A stretch of DNA of 64,000 nucleotides from Microcyclospora pomicola (lineage: Eukaryota > Ascomycota > Dothideomycetes > Capnodiales). The position numbers and the translations under genes were made by a program. Below the pieces are notes generated by a model. That model was not told where the DNA came from, did no database searches, and saw nothing but the letters and a program-made list of their open reading frames with translations. Below are positions 34,701 through 46,080 of the stretch, one piece after another. Within the stretch, counting starts at the first letter, position 1. Each line of letters starts with the position of its first letter. The stretch covers positions 310,001 through 374,000 of the forward strand of contig NHNY01000003.1 in assembly GCA_002786065.1 (NCBI GenBank), given 5' to 3'.

Positions 34701-37700
34701 GAAGGCTCACGAGTTTGCCGTGATCAACTTGCTGTTCGACCAGTACTACGCTGTCGAGAGCATTTTCTCCGCCCGCCAGAGCCGAGACGAGGAAGTGATC
34801 CTGGCGCTTCGTGATGCCAACAAAGACAAGGTCGCGGATGTCGTCAAGACTGTCTTGTCGCACACTCGCGTCAACGCCAAGAACCACCTCATCGTGGCCG
34901 CACTGCAGGCCTACAGGCCTAACCAGCCAGGTGTTGGCAACGTTGCGAAATACTTCCGTCCGGCTCTGCAGAAGCTCGCCGATCTGGAAGGTCGATCGGT
35001 AGCCAAGGTCTCTCTCAAAGCGCGTGAGCTGCTCATCCAGTGCGCTATGCCGTCGCTCGAGGAGCGCACCACCCAGATGGAGCACATCTTGCGATCTGCC
35101 GTGCTGGAATCCAGATATGGTGAGGCTGGCTGGGACCACCGTGAACCAGACTTCGACGTCATCAAGGAAGTCGTCGACTCGAAATACACCGTGTTCGATG
35201 TGCTACCGAACTTCTTCGTGCACCCCGATCCGTGGGTCTCGCTCGCAGCTATGGAAGTGTACACCCGCCGTGCATACCGTGCATACACCCTCAAGACCAT
35301 CGACTACATCGTCGACAAGGACGTGCCATACGTGCTATCCTGGGAGTTCTCACTCCGCAAGGTTGGAGAGTCAGAGTTCGGACTGCCCATCCAATCCTCC
35401 CACCCATCCACTCCCGGCACGCCTGCTGACGGCTTCTCTCGCGTCCACTCCATCAGCGACATGAGCTACCTTACTCGCCAGACCACTGGAAGCGGCGAGA
35501 CTGTCCGCAAGGGCGCTGTTGTTCCTGTCGCGTTCATTGACGAGGCTGATGAGTACCTCATGAAGGCTCTCGAAACCTTCCCTGTCGTCGGCAGCAGGCC
35601 TGACCTGAAGCGCGGCACAAGCGCGGCTCTGACCGCTGATTTGTCCAAGAGGAGAGCTCCTCAAGTGGCATTGACCAAGAGCGAGAACGATGACGAGCTC
35701 ACGGCTGTATGCAACGTCGCTGTTCGTGACGCCGAAAGCTCAGATGACAAGGAGATCTTGGAGCGCTTGGTACCGATCGTGAACGAACACAAGGAGGAGC
35801 TCCTCGCCCGCCGCGTTCGCCGCCTAACATTCATCTGTGGTCACAAGGATGGAACCTACCCAGGCTACTACACCTTCCGTGGGCCATTATACGAGGAAGA
35901 CACGAGCATTCGTCACATTGAGCCTGCGCTTGCTTTCCAGCTTGAGCTCGCCCGCCTCTCCAAATTCTACATCCGACCCGTGTTCACCGAGAACCGCAAC
36001 ATCCACATGTATGAAGCTATCGGCAAGAACACCGACAACGACAAGCGATACTTCACACGTGCAGTCGTGCGTCCTGGCCGTCTGCGTGAGGACATCCCTA
36101 CTGCTGATTACATGATCTCGGAGGCTGATCGTCTCATGACTGACATCCTCGATGCCATGGAGATTGTCGGCAACAACAACTCCGACTTGAATCACATCTT
36201 CATCAACTTCTCGGCCATGTTCCCACTGAGCCCGACCGAGGTGGAGGAGAGACTTGCTGGCTTCCTTGACCGCTTCGGTCGCCGTGCTTGGAGACTTCGC
36301 GTTACTGGCGCGGAGATTCGTATCATCTGTACCGGCGAAGACGGCGAGCCCTACCCTCTTCGTGTGATTGTCAACAACACCTCCGGCTACATCCTGCAGG
36401 TCGAGTCATACGTCGAGCGCAAGTCGGACAAGAGCAACGAGTGGCTCTTCCACAGCCTGGGCAACTCTGGCAAGGTCGGCAGCATGCACTTGCGTCCTGT
36501 CGCTACTCCTTACGAGACCAAGGGCGCCCTTCAACCGAAGCGATACAAGGCACACATCATGGGTACGCAATACGTGTATGATTTCCCTGAGCTCTTCCGA
36601 CAAGCCATCGAGAACAGCTGGGCCTCAACTGTTGCCCAGCACCCCGGCCTCAAAGAGAAGCAGCCCGTCCACGGCGAGTGCATCGAATACAGCGAACTTG
36701 TGCTCGATGATAACGACAACATGGCTGAAGTGAACCGCGAAGCGGGCACCAACACCATCGGTATGGTCGGATGGATCGTCACCGCCAAGACCCCAGAATA
36801 CCCACGCGGACGACGCTTCATCATCATCGCCAACGACATCACCTTCAAGATTGGCTCTTTCGGTCCGCAGGAAGATAAGTTCTTCCACAAGTGCTCCGAG
36901 ATGGCTCGTCGGTTGGGAATCCCACGTATCTACCTCTCTGCCAACTCTGGTGCTCGCATCGGTATGGCTGAAGAGCTCATCCCACACTTCTCCGTCGCCT
37001 GGAAGGACGCTGAGCGACCAGAGGCCGGCTTCGAGTACTTGTACCTCACACCCGAGAAGAAGGCCCGCTTTGAGGATGGCGCGATGAAACATGTCATCAC
37101 CAAGGAGACCAAGGTCAACGGCGAGACCCGTCACGTTCTCACGACCATCATCGGTGCTGAGGAGGGTCTTGGTGTGGAGTGCTTGAAGGGCTCCGGTTTG
37201 ATTGCTGGAGAGACTTCTCGCGCGTACGAGGATATCTTCACCATCACTCTCGTGACCTGCCGATCTGTGGGTATTGGTGCCTACCTCGTCCGTCTTGGTC
37301 AACGTGCCATCCAGATTGAGGGCCAGCCCATCATCCTGACTGGTGCCCCCGCCATCAACAAGTTGCTCGGTCGTGAAGTGTACACCTCCAACCTTCAGCT
37401 TGGTGGCACCCAAATCATGTACAAGAACGGTGTCTCCCACATGACCGCTAACGACGATTTCGAGGGTGTCTCAAAGATTGTCAAGTGGATGTCATTCGTG
37501 CCAGACCGAAAGGGCCAGCCAGTGCCCATCGCACCCTCTGCTGATGTGTGGGATCGTGACATCGCCTTCTACCCCCAACAGAAGGCGCCCTACGATGTGC
37601 GACACCTCATCGCCGGCCAACAGACCCCAGATGGCTTCTTGTCTGGTCTGTTCGACAAGAACTCCTTCGAGGAAGCGCTTGGTGGCTGGGCCCGTACAGT

Positions 37701-38839
37701 CGTGGTCGGTCGCGCTCGTCTTGGTGGTATTCCCGTCGGTGTCATCGGTGTCGAGACCCGCTCTGTTGAGAACGTCTCGCCTGCCGACCCTGCCAACCCC
37801 GACTCGATCGAGCAGGTCACCAACGAAGCTGGTGGTGTGTGGTACCCCAACTCGGCCTTCAAGACCGCACAGGCGATCCGCGACTTCAACAATGGTGAGC
37901 AACTGCCGCTTATGATTCTCGCCAACTGGAGAGGTTTCTCCGGTGGTCAGCGTGATATGTACAACGAGGTGCTGAAGTATGGATCTTACATTGTCGATGC
38001 GCTTGTCAAGTACGAGCAGCCGGTGTTTGTCTACATTCCACCGTATGGTGAGCTCCGTGGTGGTTCTTGGGTAAGTTTATATCTACTCTGCGTGACTGGT
38101 TTGACAAATCACTAACACTACATAGGTCGTCGTTGATCCTACCATCAACCCTCAGATGATGGAGATGTACGCCGATGAGGATGCTCGCGGTGGTGTGCTC
38201 GAGCCGGAAGGCATCGTCGGCATCAAGTACCGCAAAGACCGCCAACTCGACACCATGGCCCGCTTGGACCCACAATACGGCGAGCTGAAGCGCAAGTTCG
38301 CTGAGAAGGGTCTCACCACCGCTCAGCAGACGGAGATCAAAGAGCAAATGACGAAGCGTGAGGAGCTCCTCCTCCCCGTCTACCTCCAAATCGCGCTGCA
38401 GTACTCGGACCTGCACGACCGCGCCGGCCGCATGCAGGCCAAGGACACGATTCGCATGGGCCTGAAGTGGCAGAACGCACGTCGCTTCTTCTACTGGCGT
38501 CTCCGCCGCCGTCTCAACGAGGAGAGCGTGCTCAAGCGCCTGGCCGCCGTGCAGGCCAAGGAGCTCGTCAGCCGCACCACCAACCTCCAGACCATCGAGG
38601 CCTGGTCGCAGCTGCCCAACTTCTTCACCGACGACATGGCCGTCGCGCAGTGGTACGAGGAGAAGCGCAAGTTCGTCCAGGACAAGATCGAGCAGATCAA
38701 GACCGACGCCATCGCGTACGACGTCGCCGCTCTCATGCGCAGCAACAAGCAGGGCGGCCTGAAGGGTGTCGCCACCGTGCTGAGCATGTTGCCCGTCGCG
38801 GAGAAGGAGGAGGTGCTCAAGTGGTTGGCCAAGGCGTGA
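31780..38839 (+). CDS. ACC1: Acetyl-CoA carboxylase (multidomain, cytosolic)
   Basis: Carboxylates acetyl-CoA to malonyl-CoA using biotin, ATP and bicarbonate, the committed step of fatty acid synthesis, in the cytosol. Four exons, 31780-31956, 32067-32332, 32397-38070 and 38126-38839, with introns of 110, 64 and 55 bases, join in phase to 2276 aa, the normal size. Biotin carboxylase occupies about residues 60-560 ([13 protein letters not shown]-grasp loop; [14 protein letters not shown]). The biotinylation motif EVMKM carries Lys about 732. A large central domain (about 780-1480) is followed by the carboxyltransferase (about 1490-2110) with [13 protein letters not shown] and [13 protein letters not shown]. 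The C-terminus is rich in Lys/Glu helices. The first two splice junctions restore [20 protein letters not shown] and [15 protein letters not shown], both strongly conserved. No motif is missing, so it should be functional. Confidence 0.97.
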
Positions 38840-39859
38840 GAGAGGCCGGTGGCATGATTGCAATGGATCAGGGGTTGATGTGGTGATTTGGGTGTCATGT
38901 TATGGATCATGACATGTGTGAGCTTCCATCTTGATAGATTACTATCCTTGGCGTCATGGCGTTGGAGCCATGTCTTCGTCGCTTGCTTGCTTGCCATGCT
39001 CAGTCAATGTTTAGAAAATGTTACTACGTCAACGTTCTGACTCTTCCACATCTCACATCTCGTTTCACGTATATTCGTCCATTCCATCATCGTCGTCCTG
39101 GCTAGGCGTCCTTTGCTGGCCCCTACGGTTCGGCTTCTCTCTCCTTGTTCTGATAGAATCTAGATACACATATAGGTATATAAAAAGCTCGCACCGGTCT
39201 TACCTGGCTGCCGTCTCCATTATCTCTCGAAACACGACTGACAGTCGCCCTCTCCTCGAAAATCGCACTTCACTTCACTCCACTTCACTGCATTCTCCAC
39301 TCTATTATGGAATCTAGCCTATCAATTTGTAGACTTCAACTCTAACAAAAAGTCTTACTTGCGTGTTTATGATTTTCAAGCCGTCTGTGTCTTTTCAAAA
39401 AAAGAGAGGAAAGGCGAGAGCGAGGAAGGGGTGGAGAAAGAATACCCCCTCAAGTACTAGGATCTTTTTTCCCTGGAAACGAAAGTCTAGGCGTTATGCC
39501 GGGAGGAAACAATCCTATGTTGAGAATGCGTATAGAAGGATTCCCGGAGACACAGACCCCATTACGTATGTGCAAAGAGAGAAGTTTTTGGAAGAGGACT
39601 ATGGGACAGGGGAACAGAAGGGAGATAGTAGTAATGCGAAGTGTGAATTGTAGATTGTGAAGTTGTGTCGTAAGATGGGGTATATATCTGTCTTGTATCT
39701 CGTTTCCTGATTTGCTTGGTTTTGCTCCCGCTGGAAGAAAAATTGGTCGTCTAGATTTCTTTCTGATTTCATGATGTTACATTCGCATGTGCATGTACTC
39801 GCTGCATCTGAGCCCCCTTGAACTCCCATTTGCCAGAGAATTGAGCAAAAGCGACTTTC
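38840..39859. other. Convergent 3' flanks of ACC1 and the PTH11-type gene
   Basis: A 1.0-kb gap between two stop codons. Near its left end (38893-38914) TGTCATG is followed eight bases later by CATGACA, a small hairpin in the likely ACC1 3' UTR. CACTTCACTTCACT repeats lie near 39260. A 94-codon ATG frame (39369-39653) encodes a very basic unrecognised peptide and is not called. Confidence 0.5.
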
Positions 39860-41331
39860 TCACCACTCACTCGGCCGTGTGGCGGGCGGGACGCCGCCGG
39901 CCTTGAGCTCATCAGCGGAGAGGTCATGATGCTTGATGTCGATGTCGGTGACGACGCGCAGTTCCTGCTTGCCGTGCTCGGCGGCCTCGTAGTCGGCGTG
40001 CGAGTCGGAGGCGGAGGCGGAGTCGCGGGAGTCGTGGTGGGGCGAGCGGCCGGGGGTCAGGATGCGGCGCAGCGAGGTGATGGAGATGCCGGATTGCGAG
40101 AAGGCGGTCGACTCGCGGATGTGCGTGACGAGGTAGGCGAAGGAGGGCAGGCAGGCGGCGATCAGCGCGAGGCCGGCTTCGAGGGTTGACCAGTAGTAGC
40201 CGAGGGTGAGGGCGACTGGGGGTTGGTTAGGGGGGTGTTTGGTGGTGGGAGGGGAGGGGAGGGAGGAGGGAGCTTACGGTTCGTGTCGAGTGGCGCGCCT
40301 GATGTCGATGCGTTGACGACTTGCACGTACACGATCAGACGGCAGATGGAGGCGCCGATCGCGCTGGCACCGAGGAGGAAGATGCCGATGACTGCGAGCT
40401 TGCGTTTGGTTTGCATCGTAAGGCGCCATACCTGGTGTGCCGGCGTTAATTTGCGGTCTTTGTATTTCTCGACTTGTACAAGATGGGGGGATATTCACAA
40501 ACTCACCATAGGAACCGGCATGAGGAAGATGATGATGTCGGTGATCAGATCGGAGATGGCCAGCCCATACTCGCTGGAGAAACCCACGGTCGAGCAATAA
40601 AGCAGCTGACTGGAAGCGGCGGCCCAATTCGCCCAGAAATGCGTGCCGCAGGCAAAAACGATGAGCATCTCAAAGGTGAAGGTCCATAGGACGATGACGA
40701 TGGCAGCAGCAACGAGAAAGACGTCTGTCTTCGACCATCGGGTGGCGACGAAGAGGCGGCGGTAGAAGAAGATGATGCTGAGTTTGATGAGGCCGTACGC
40801 CAGCATTAAGAGGATCTGGAAGGGGAATTGGATCTGGTAATAAACGTTGGTGAGTATGATTGTCCGGGCATACCCAATGAGGGAGCTGTCCTTACGATCT
40901 CGTTGTTTCGTGTGGTAGGGTCGACATACGACTCCAGTTCCTCGTCTGTGAGGCCGGCGGGAGGATCGGGCGTGGGATAGCCCATGTTCTTCATACATGC
41001 GCCTGACTTCGAGGTTAGAATGATGCTTCGATCTTCGCGGTATCATCTATCGCAGACTAACCAGTGATGAGGCAAACGCCCAATCCCACCGTAGGGAACT
41101 GTCCATCACCTGTCAGTCTTCTTGGCGCGACAACCTCATCGCATCGCCACAAGGACGCACCAGAGCGGCGAGAGCCAGCCAGTCGTCCACATTATACCCT
41201 CGGCCCTGGATCCGTCGCGTGTAGAATCGCAAGCCCACGATCAGAATGCACACAGCTGGCAGCGCGGCCCCAAGCGCGATAACTTCGCCAGCGTAGACGT
41301 AGGGAAACGTGAAACGGGCGTCGTTCGCCAT
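39860..41331 (-). CDS. Seven-TM rhodopsin-domain (PTH11/SAT4-type) membrane protein
   Basis: Predicted fungal seven-helix plasma membrane protein of the Pezizomycotina-specific PTH11/DUF-rhodopsin family, often receptor-like. Six exons, 41331-41161, 41098-41062, 41002-40896, 40833-40507, 40431-40278 and 40215-39860, give 383 aa with every junction in phase. Helices are visible at about residues 15-35, 50-72, 110-130, 145-170, 190-215, 222-245 and 262-285. Family marks are DDWLAL after helix 1, IKLSIIFFYRRLF in helix 3 and MPVPMVWRLTMQTKRKLAV across the fourth splice junction. An extracellular CFEM domain, present in some PTH11 proteins, is absent. The cytoplasmic tail is Ser/Asp-rich (about 305-340). 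The second exon (37 bases) rests on a chosen acceptor at 41099; an alternative nearby would break the frame. Ligand unknown. Confidence 0.85.
40247..40263 (+). other. G-quadruplex-type motif in an intron
   Basis: GGG A GGGG A GGGG A GGG fits the canonical four-run G-quadruplex pattern on the + strand. It lies in intron 5 of the PTH11-type gene, which is read from the opposite strand, so the transcript carries the C-rich complement. Further G runs flank it (40217-40270). Confidence 0.7.
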
Positions 41332-41741
41332 GGCTGTGGTGTCTCAGCGCGTGGAGGATGGGACAAAGACAGCACTGGCGCGTGGTGGGACAGGATGCGG
41401 GCGAGACGTCCAAGTCATTCGTACAGAATGCTGGATTCCTGCACTTTGATGTTCCGTATGTCTGCTGTGTGTATTCTCAGACTGGAGGAGGATCTCGACG
41501 TCGATATGCAGTCAATCTTCCACGTGCCATGCTTTGGGATGTACAAACTACAAAGGATCGCAATCCTTCCACTAGGACTAAACGACTGCTAGTCGCTGTC
41601 GATCACGTAGATACAGTATCTCTAACGTGCACCAGCATGGCACGCGTGACATGTCGCGATCCGCGCACATCATAATTTGTAGCAGCGTACCTTGAACATG
41701 TTACGGTAGTCTCGTACAGTAATAAATAGTGGCATCATCCA
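41332..41741. promoter_or_regulatory. Intergenic: PTH11-type promoter and GFA-gene 3' flank
   Basis: A 410-base gap between two leftward genes. It must carry the promoter of the seven-TM gene and the 3' UTR of the GFA gene. No specific site is recognised. Confidence 0.5.
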
Positions 41742-42437
41742 TCAGGCCGCTGATGCGGATGATCGCCCAGCGCTACCGCTACGAGCCAGGCCACTCGACA
41801 GTTGCACTTCCTTCTTGACCCACCCGTCGGCATGGACCGGTACATCGGATCCTTCGCGAGAGAACGACTTGACCCAATCCGTCGCCACCTTCCACCACAT
41901 CTGGCGCTCCGGCCGGAGCTCGACCATCTGGAAGTACGGTCTGTCGATGGTGCCCAGCACGAGGTCCAGCATGCCGAACTCGAGCCAGTCCGGGGTCGGG
42001 AAGATGCAGTACGCGACCATGGTGCCGCAGCGGGCGCAGAAGCTGCGCCGCCGCTGGGGGGATGAAGCAAAGAAGGACAGATAGCTGTCCGGATCGGCGT
42101 GCTCGGCCAGGATGACCTCGCTTGCTGGCCGCCAGGGCCCCTTGGGCGCATCCGGGCCCAGTTTCCCGTCCTCGACCTCCGTCGACCGCTTCACCAGCGC
42201 GATGGACGCCATGTACGTCGGCGTGAGCAGCCAGGCGTTGAGGAATGCGCCGGTGGCGGCCCTGCAGTCGTTGCAATGGTCCAGCGCCGACAGAGGCATG
42301 CGTATCGGCGGATCGACACTGTCGCCCCCGGCTGGGTAGAGGGGCCGCTGCTCTTGGGCTGGGATCGCGACTCGATACCGTATTGCCCCGCAGTTACATC
42401 CTCCCTCGAGCGTCAGCGGTGTGTCCGGGAGCGGCAT
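41742..42437 (-). CDS. GFA/CENP-V-fold zinc-binding protein
   Basis: Member of the glutathione-dependent formaldehyde-activating enzyme (GFA) fold superfamily. The name is historical and most fungal members have no proven substrate. Single exon, 231 aa, starting at the ATG at 42437. Zinc-ligand cysteines are all present: GGCNCGAIRYRV (about 12-23), HCNDCRAATGAFLN (about 54-67) and FCARCGTMVAY (about 133-143). The fold ends around WLEFGMLDLVLGTID, and the remaining residues form a C-terminal extension ending in a low-complexity Ser/Ala/Gly run. It lies head-to-tail behind the PTH11-type gene's upstream region and is transcribed in the same direction. A redox or detoxification role is plausible but not shown by the sequence. 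Confidence 0.87.
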   Translation of the reverse strand: MPLPDTPLTLEGGCNCGAIRYRVAIPAQEQRPLYPAGGDSVDPPIRMPLSALDHCNDCRAATGAFLNAWLLTPTYMASIALVKRSTEVEDGKLGPDAPKGPWRPASEVILAEHADPDSYLSFFASSPQRRRSFCARCGTMVAYCIFPTPDWLEFGMLDLVLGTIDRPYFQMVELRPERQMWWKVATDWVKSFSREGSDVPVHADGWVKKEVQLSSGLARSGSAGRSSASAA

Positions 42438-43123
42438 GATACTGTCTTGCTTGTCAGATGTATGAACGTGCGAGCACCAAAAGGCACAATGATATCGTGT
42501 CGAGCAGCAATCTCACGACCGAAGTGTTGTGGATGAAGTGATTGCGTTGTTGGTGCAGCAATCTTGTACCGTATCGCTGCGGCACAGTCACATGTAGAAG
42601 GGCGCCGTATTGCTAGGGTCTATCACATATCCAGGTACCTTTTAGGCCAACATGGCAGAGCCAAATAATCACAGACGGCGTTGCAGATCTTACATCATAC
42701 CGCATGGTAAGGGTTCATCCAAAGAGGCATATCCGATTTCAGCTGTTCGGCCCCTCCCCCACCATCTCCCAACTCCCGCACAGATCTACAGCTCTATGAT
42801 ACTGTACAGGTACCAGGTAAGGTAGTATGCCGTCCTGCATTCCTCCCAACGCCATATACGCCATCCACTACGCTCTCCACCGCCGCCCACTGATAAGCTG
42901 AACCATCAACACGCTTCTTCTCACTCCTACCCGATCCAGCCAGTCCTCCCTGCACTACTATTGTAGAGTAACCTTACCCTCTCACTCTCACACTCGCCAC
43001 TCCCATTGAACTCTCTCTCCTCTCACTGCACTACACACATTCCCAGCGTCCATATCCCAGCATCCAAACGTCCACGACGACAACATCAAGTCTCAACATA
43101 CCCCAAGTCCAACCTCAGCGACC
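42438..43123. promoter_or_regulatory. Divergent intergenic, GFA gene / small secreted peptide gene
   Basis: A 686-base gap between start codons facing away from each other. It contains AGGTACC words near 42634 and 42810 and a long CT/CA-rich leader (about 42880-43110, with CTCTCTCCTCTCACTGC) just before the small secreted peptide start, a common feature of highly expressed fungal genes. Confidence 0.5.
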
Positions 43124-43488
43124 ATGTACATGAACCTCCACCTCCTCCTCGCCGCCGCCCTCGTAGGCCTGGTGGTCGCCGCACCGGTGCCCGAGGCCAA
43201 GGCCAAGGTATGTCGTGAATACCCTACCTTTCCTTGTCCATGCATACCTCACACAAGCTTTTCCTTCGCTCTTTTCCTCGTTCTCTCTATCTCTCTCCAG
43301 GCCCGCCTTCCTCGCTCGCACGGGTTGGGTATGATGCGATGCACTACGCTCTAATGAATATGAATATGGATATGGATATGAATTTGAAACTGACTGCCAT
43401 TGGTAACGGGATATAGGTCGATGCGCTCAGCTACGCCAAGAAGATGAATTTTGGCATGCCACGTTCGCCGGCGCCGGCGATTCTTTAG
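43124..43488 (+). CDS. Small secreted peptide precursor (splicing uncertain)
   Basis: Unrecognised short precursor. In the simplest model two exons, 43124-43207 and 43417-43488, flank a 209-base intron (GTATGT...ATAG) and give 51 aa. Residues 1-20 are a clear signal peptide (a run of Leu/Ala/Val) with a probable cut after VVAA, leaving PVPEAKAK and then VDALSYAKKMNFGMPRSPAP. One dibasic KK could be a Kex2-like site. A second model with four exons (43124-43207, 43301-43328, 43417-43488, 43560-43612), also using canonical splice sites, reads exon 43417 in another frame and gives 78 aa with three cysteines. Codon choice favours the 51-aa model. The strong CT-rich leader suggests real expression. 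It is convergent with the UstYa-type gene 351 bases away. The gene is plausible, the exact product open. Confidence 0.5.
43354..43383. repeat. ATATGR hexanucleotide repeat in an intron
   Basis: ATGAATATGAATATGGATATGGATATGAAT, units of ATGAAT/ATGGAT, within the 209-base intron of the small secreted peptide gene. Confidence 0.75.
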
Positions 43489-43839
43489 GTCAGTTTCTGG
43501 TATTTTCGTCTTTTCTTGAGTAAGGTGGGGAATGACATGCTGATTGGTGTTGAGTGTAGGTTGCGATTCGCGAAGCTCGGAAGGGTGTGAATTTGAAGGG
43601 GGTGTGGCATGACGATTTGAGAGGCGGATAGGTTTGAAGGGGGATGAAAGGGTTTAGGGGAGGTACTCGTCATTTATGTGGTGGTATAGATGGTTAATTT
43701 GTAGAAGGCAGCAATGGTTGAGATTCTTATCATTGAGATCTTGGTATAAGGAGTTACTTCTATCGCTGTAATCGTGAAACATATCGAAACTTGATCGAAA
43801 TCATCGGCTGGTCATCAACATCGTCAGCCAGGACATCCA
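43489..43839. other. Convergent gap, small secreted peptide / UstYa-type gene
   Basis: A 351-base gap between two converging genes. Positions 43560-43612 (or 43560-43631 in another frame) follow a good AG acceptor and could be a last exon of the secreted peptide gene. Otherwise nothing is recognised. Confidence 0.45.
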
Positions 43840-44774
43840 TCAGGTCTCCGCATCCTTATCGAAATCTCCCCACAGCGCCTTGATCCATTCATTATACGGC
43901 GAGCCATCAGGGCAATACCGGTACCGCAGCAGAGGATCGTAGTGGTGATTGCGCGGCTCCACGTCTCGCCAACAGCCGTAGTTGGTCGACGTGAAGTCCT
44001 CGAGTTTCCGCCAGTCGCGACACTGTCGCTGCTGGTCGCGGCCCGGTCGACCGGGATGCAGCTCGCTGGTGTACAGAGGCGTGTCGTCGGCGTGGCAGTT
44101 GATGTCGCCCAGCAGGACCTCGAAACAGTGCATCATATGCGGGTAATCGTGGTTGGGTTCCTCGCCGGCATGGAAGGCAACGATGGCTTGCCGGATGGAT
44201 TTCTGCGGGAGTTTGTTTAGTCTTGATTTTGAACGATAAATTGGTCGAACTTGGGAGGCTCATACCAGACAGTGAAGGCTGTGATATGCACTGAGGAAGT
44301 AGACGCCCTTGGTATCATCCCACGGGAACTGCTGGGCTGGTGGCAGTCCCATCTCGGCCGCATAGTCATGATCTAATGCAACGATCCCGGCATCATAGTT
44401 GATATCCTCCCAGGCAGCGTCCGTCAACGTGCTGTTTTCGCTGTTGTAGATGGTGTTGTAGCTGAATTTCGAATCGTGGTTCCATTGCAGATGTGCTGTA
44501 CAAGAATCGTGAGCGATGGTCCTTCTGCAGAACGGATGCAGATTGTCTTACCATACGGCGATCCATCCTTCTCTTGCCCACTTTGCAGGCGGAAGATGTA
44601 AGATACTGCGACAAGATTGCCCAGCGCTGAAATTACCAGACCAACAAGAAGCACCACACCTAGGCTGTTTCGCGATCGAGAGAAGAACGTTCGACCTCTC
44701 GCGCTTCGAACGTGGACATGGTCGCCGGCGTCGTCTTGACTCAGGAGCCGGTCTTTCTCTATGCTGGACTTCAT
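43840..44774 (-). CDS. UstYa-family (DUF3328) membrane-anchored oxidase-type protein
   Basis: Belongs to the UstYa family, whose members catalyse oxidative cyclisation or other oxidations in fungal peptide (dikaritin-type) and some other secondary pathways. Three exons, 44774-44552, 44495-44266 and 44202-43840, with 56- and 63-base introns, give 271 aa. A single transmembrane helix (about residues 45-67) follows a basic cytoplasmic start. The two metal-binding-type motifs of the family are intact: YHSLHC (about 145-150, followed by the second splice junction) and PHMMHCF (about 172-178). The C-terminal part keeps DDTPLYTSE and NYGCWRDVE. The true start is the ATG at 44774; a longer frame upstream begins only with GTG. 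No backbone biosynthetic gene is adjacent, but a small secreted peptide gene is convergent with it, and an MFS exporter and an acyltransferase follow. Confidence 0.88.
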
Positions 44775-46080
44775 GGCCGTACGAGCAACAAGATATTTCG
44801 AACGTGTAAACGTCACCAGGTTGGCATTGAGAGATCAGACTATTCAAGCTCATTCGAAGAAAGCGTGGCCCACTTGGCCGCACCCCACCTACATGTCGAT
44901 CGAAGCTTGGATAGAGTGAGAATGTGTTCTCGGACCCCACCAGTAAGATCCTCGCGCTCGTTTGCGGCAGTGATAATGTACTTTAGCTGCGGTACATGAC
45001 GTGACGGACTGATCTTCTTGCGGGACCCCTCTGCTAACTGTTGCGCCCACACGTACATGGCGGACATGGGCTATACGACCACAAGGCCGTATGTGTTTCG
45101 ACGTACGCCAAGGACAGCCACAGTCGCGCATCCAGACCAGTAGTCGAGATCCATTCTCGCGCTGAGACGCCAGTGACCCGGAGTCGTTTCCTACTTCCTG
45201 TTCAGTGGCGTCGAGACTACGGCCGATCCAGGAATATGGTAAGCCACAGCTGGCGTCTTGTAGCTGCTTCTGCCTCTCAGCACAAGCATCATGTCTTGCT
45301 CAGTGCGGATGTTGACCCAAGATCGCTAGATACGTTCCTAGTGGTATGATAAGGCTTCGGATGAAGGAAAAGTGCAGTTGATCAGTACCAAGTTGTCGGA
45401 AAGTCGACACGCCGATCAGATGAAGCAGCGCATAAGAGAAATACCGTACCGCGGCAGAAGGTCGTCGCATGTCCTAATCCGGTCCTGATATGGCGATTGA
45501 AGGATCACCAAACTCTAAATTCAGCCGGTCGATGTGCGCGATGTTGCATACCGCATAAGGCTTCTCATCGTCATTCGCCGAATCTGGTCATTATTCAGCC
45601 AGAGACCAACAAGGGTTGGCTGACTGTCCTTCCTTTCAGCCACCATTATCTCATCATGCACGACTGTACACCCTGGTGAGTGGATGGGGCGCGGCTATCA
45701 TTACAGAAAGGTACCCTCCACCGTTGCAACATTTCACGTTGGATGATCCCGGCTGGGGATCTGCAAACGGCTGAAATGATGGATGATCATCACAGCGGAG
45801 ACGGCGCCTCATTCGCGTTGGTTTCTCTCACGCACCCAATAACGAGGCACGACTGACTCCCACCCTCTCCCTTGCATCGATGCCGCGACCAGGTATCTCG
45901 TGGTCGGGATTCACTCCAAGGATAGACGATCTATCTGTCGCTCGCTGACTGTGCCACTTCCTTCTCAAGCTTCATCCTTATCATACCTTACAATTGCAGG
46001 GCGAGGCGCATGCTGGAAATGTGCCGATTCTGCATTCCAACGTGATTCTCTCAGACCGCTTTCCTTGACAAATTGCTATC
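44775..46080. promoter_or_regulatory. Divergent 1.3-kb region, UstYa-type gene / MFS transporter
   Basis: A 1306-base gap between start codons facing away from each other, so it holds both promoters. Open frames such as 45041-45349 (+) have no recognisable feature. No operator is identified. Confidence 0.5.

Noticed and set aside
39369-39653. A 94-codon basic open frame in the ACC1/PTH11-type convergent gap.
   Set aside because: It has an odd Lys/Arg-rich composition, no signal or domain and no clear promoter; too weak to call.
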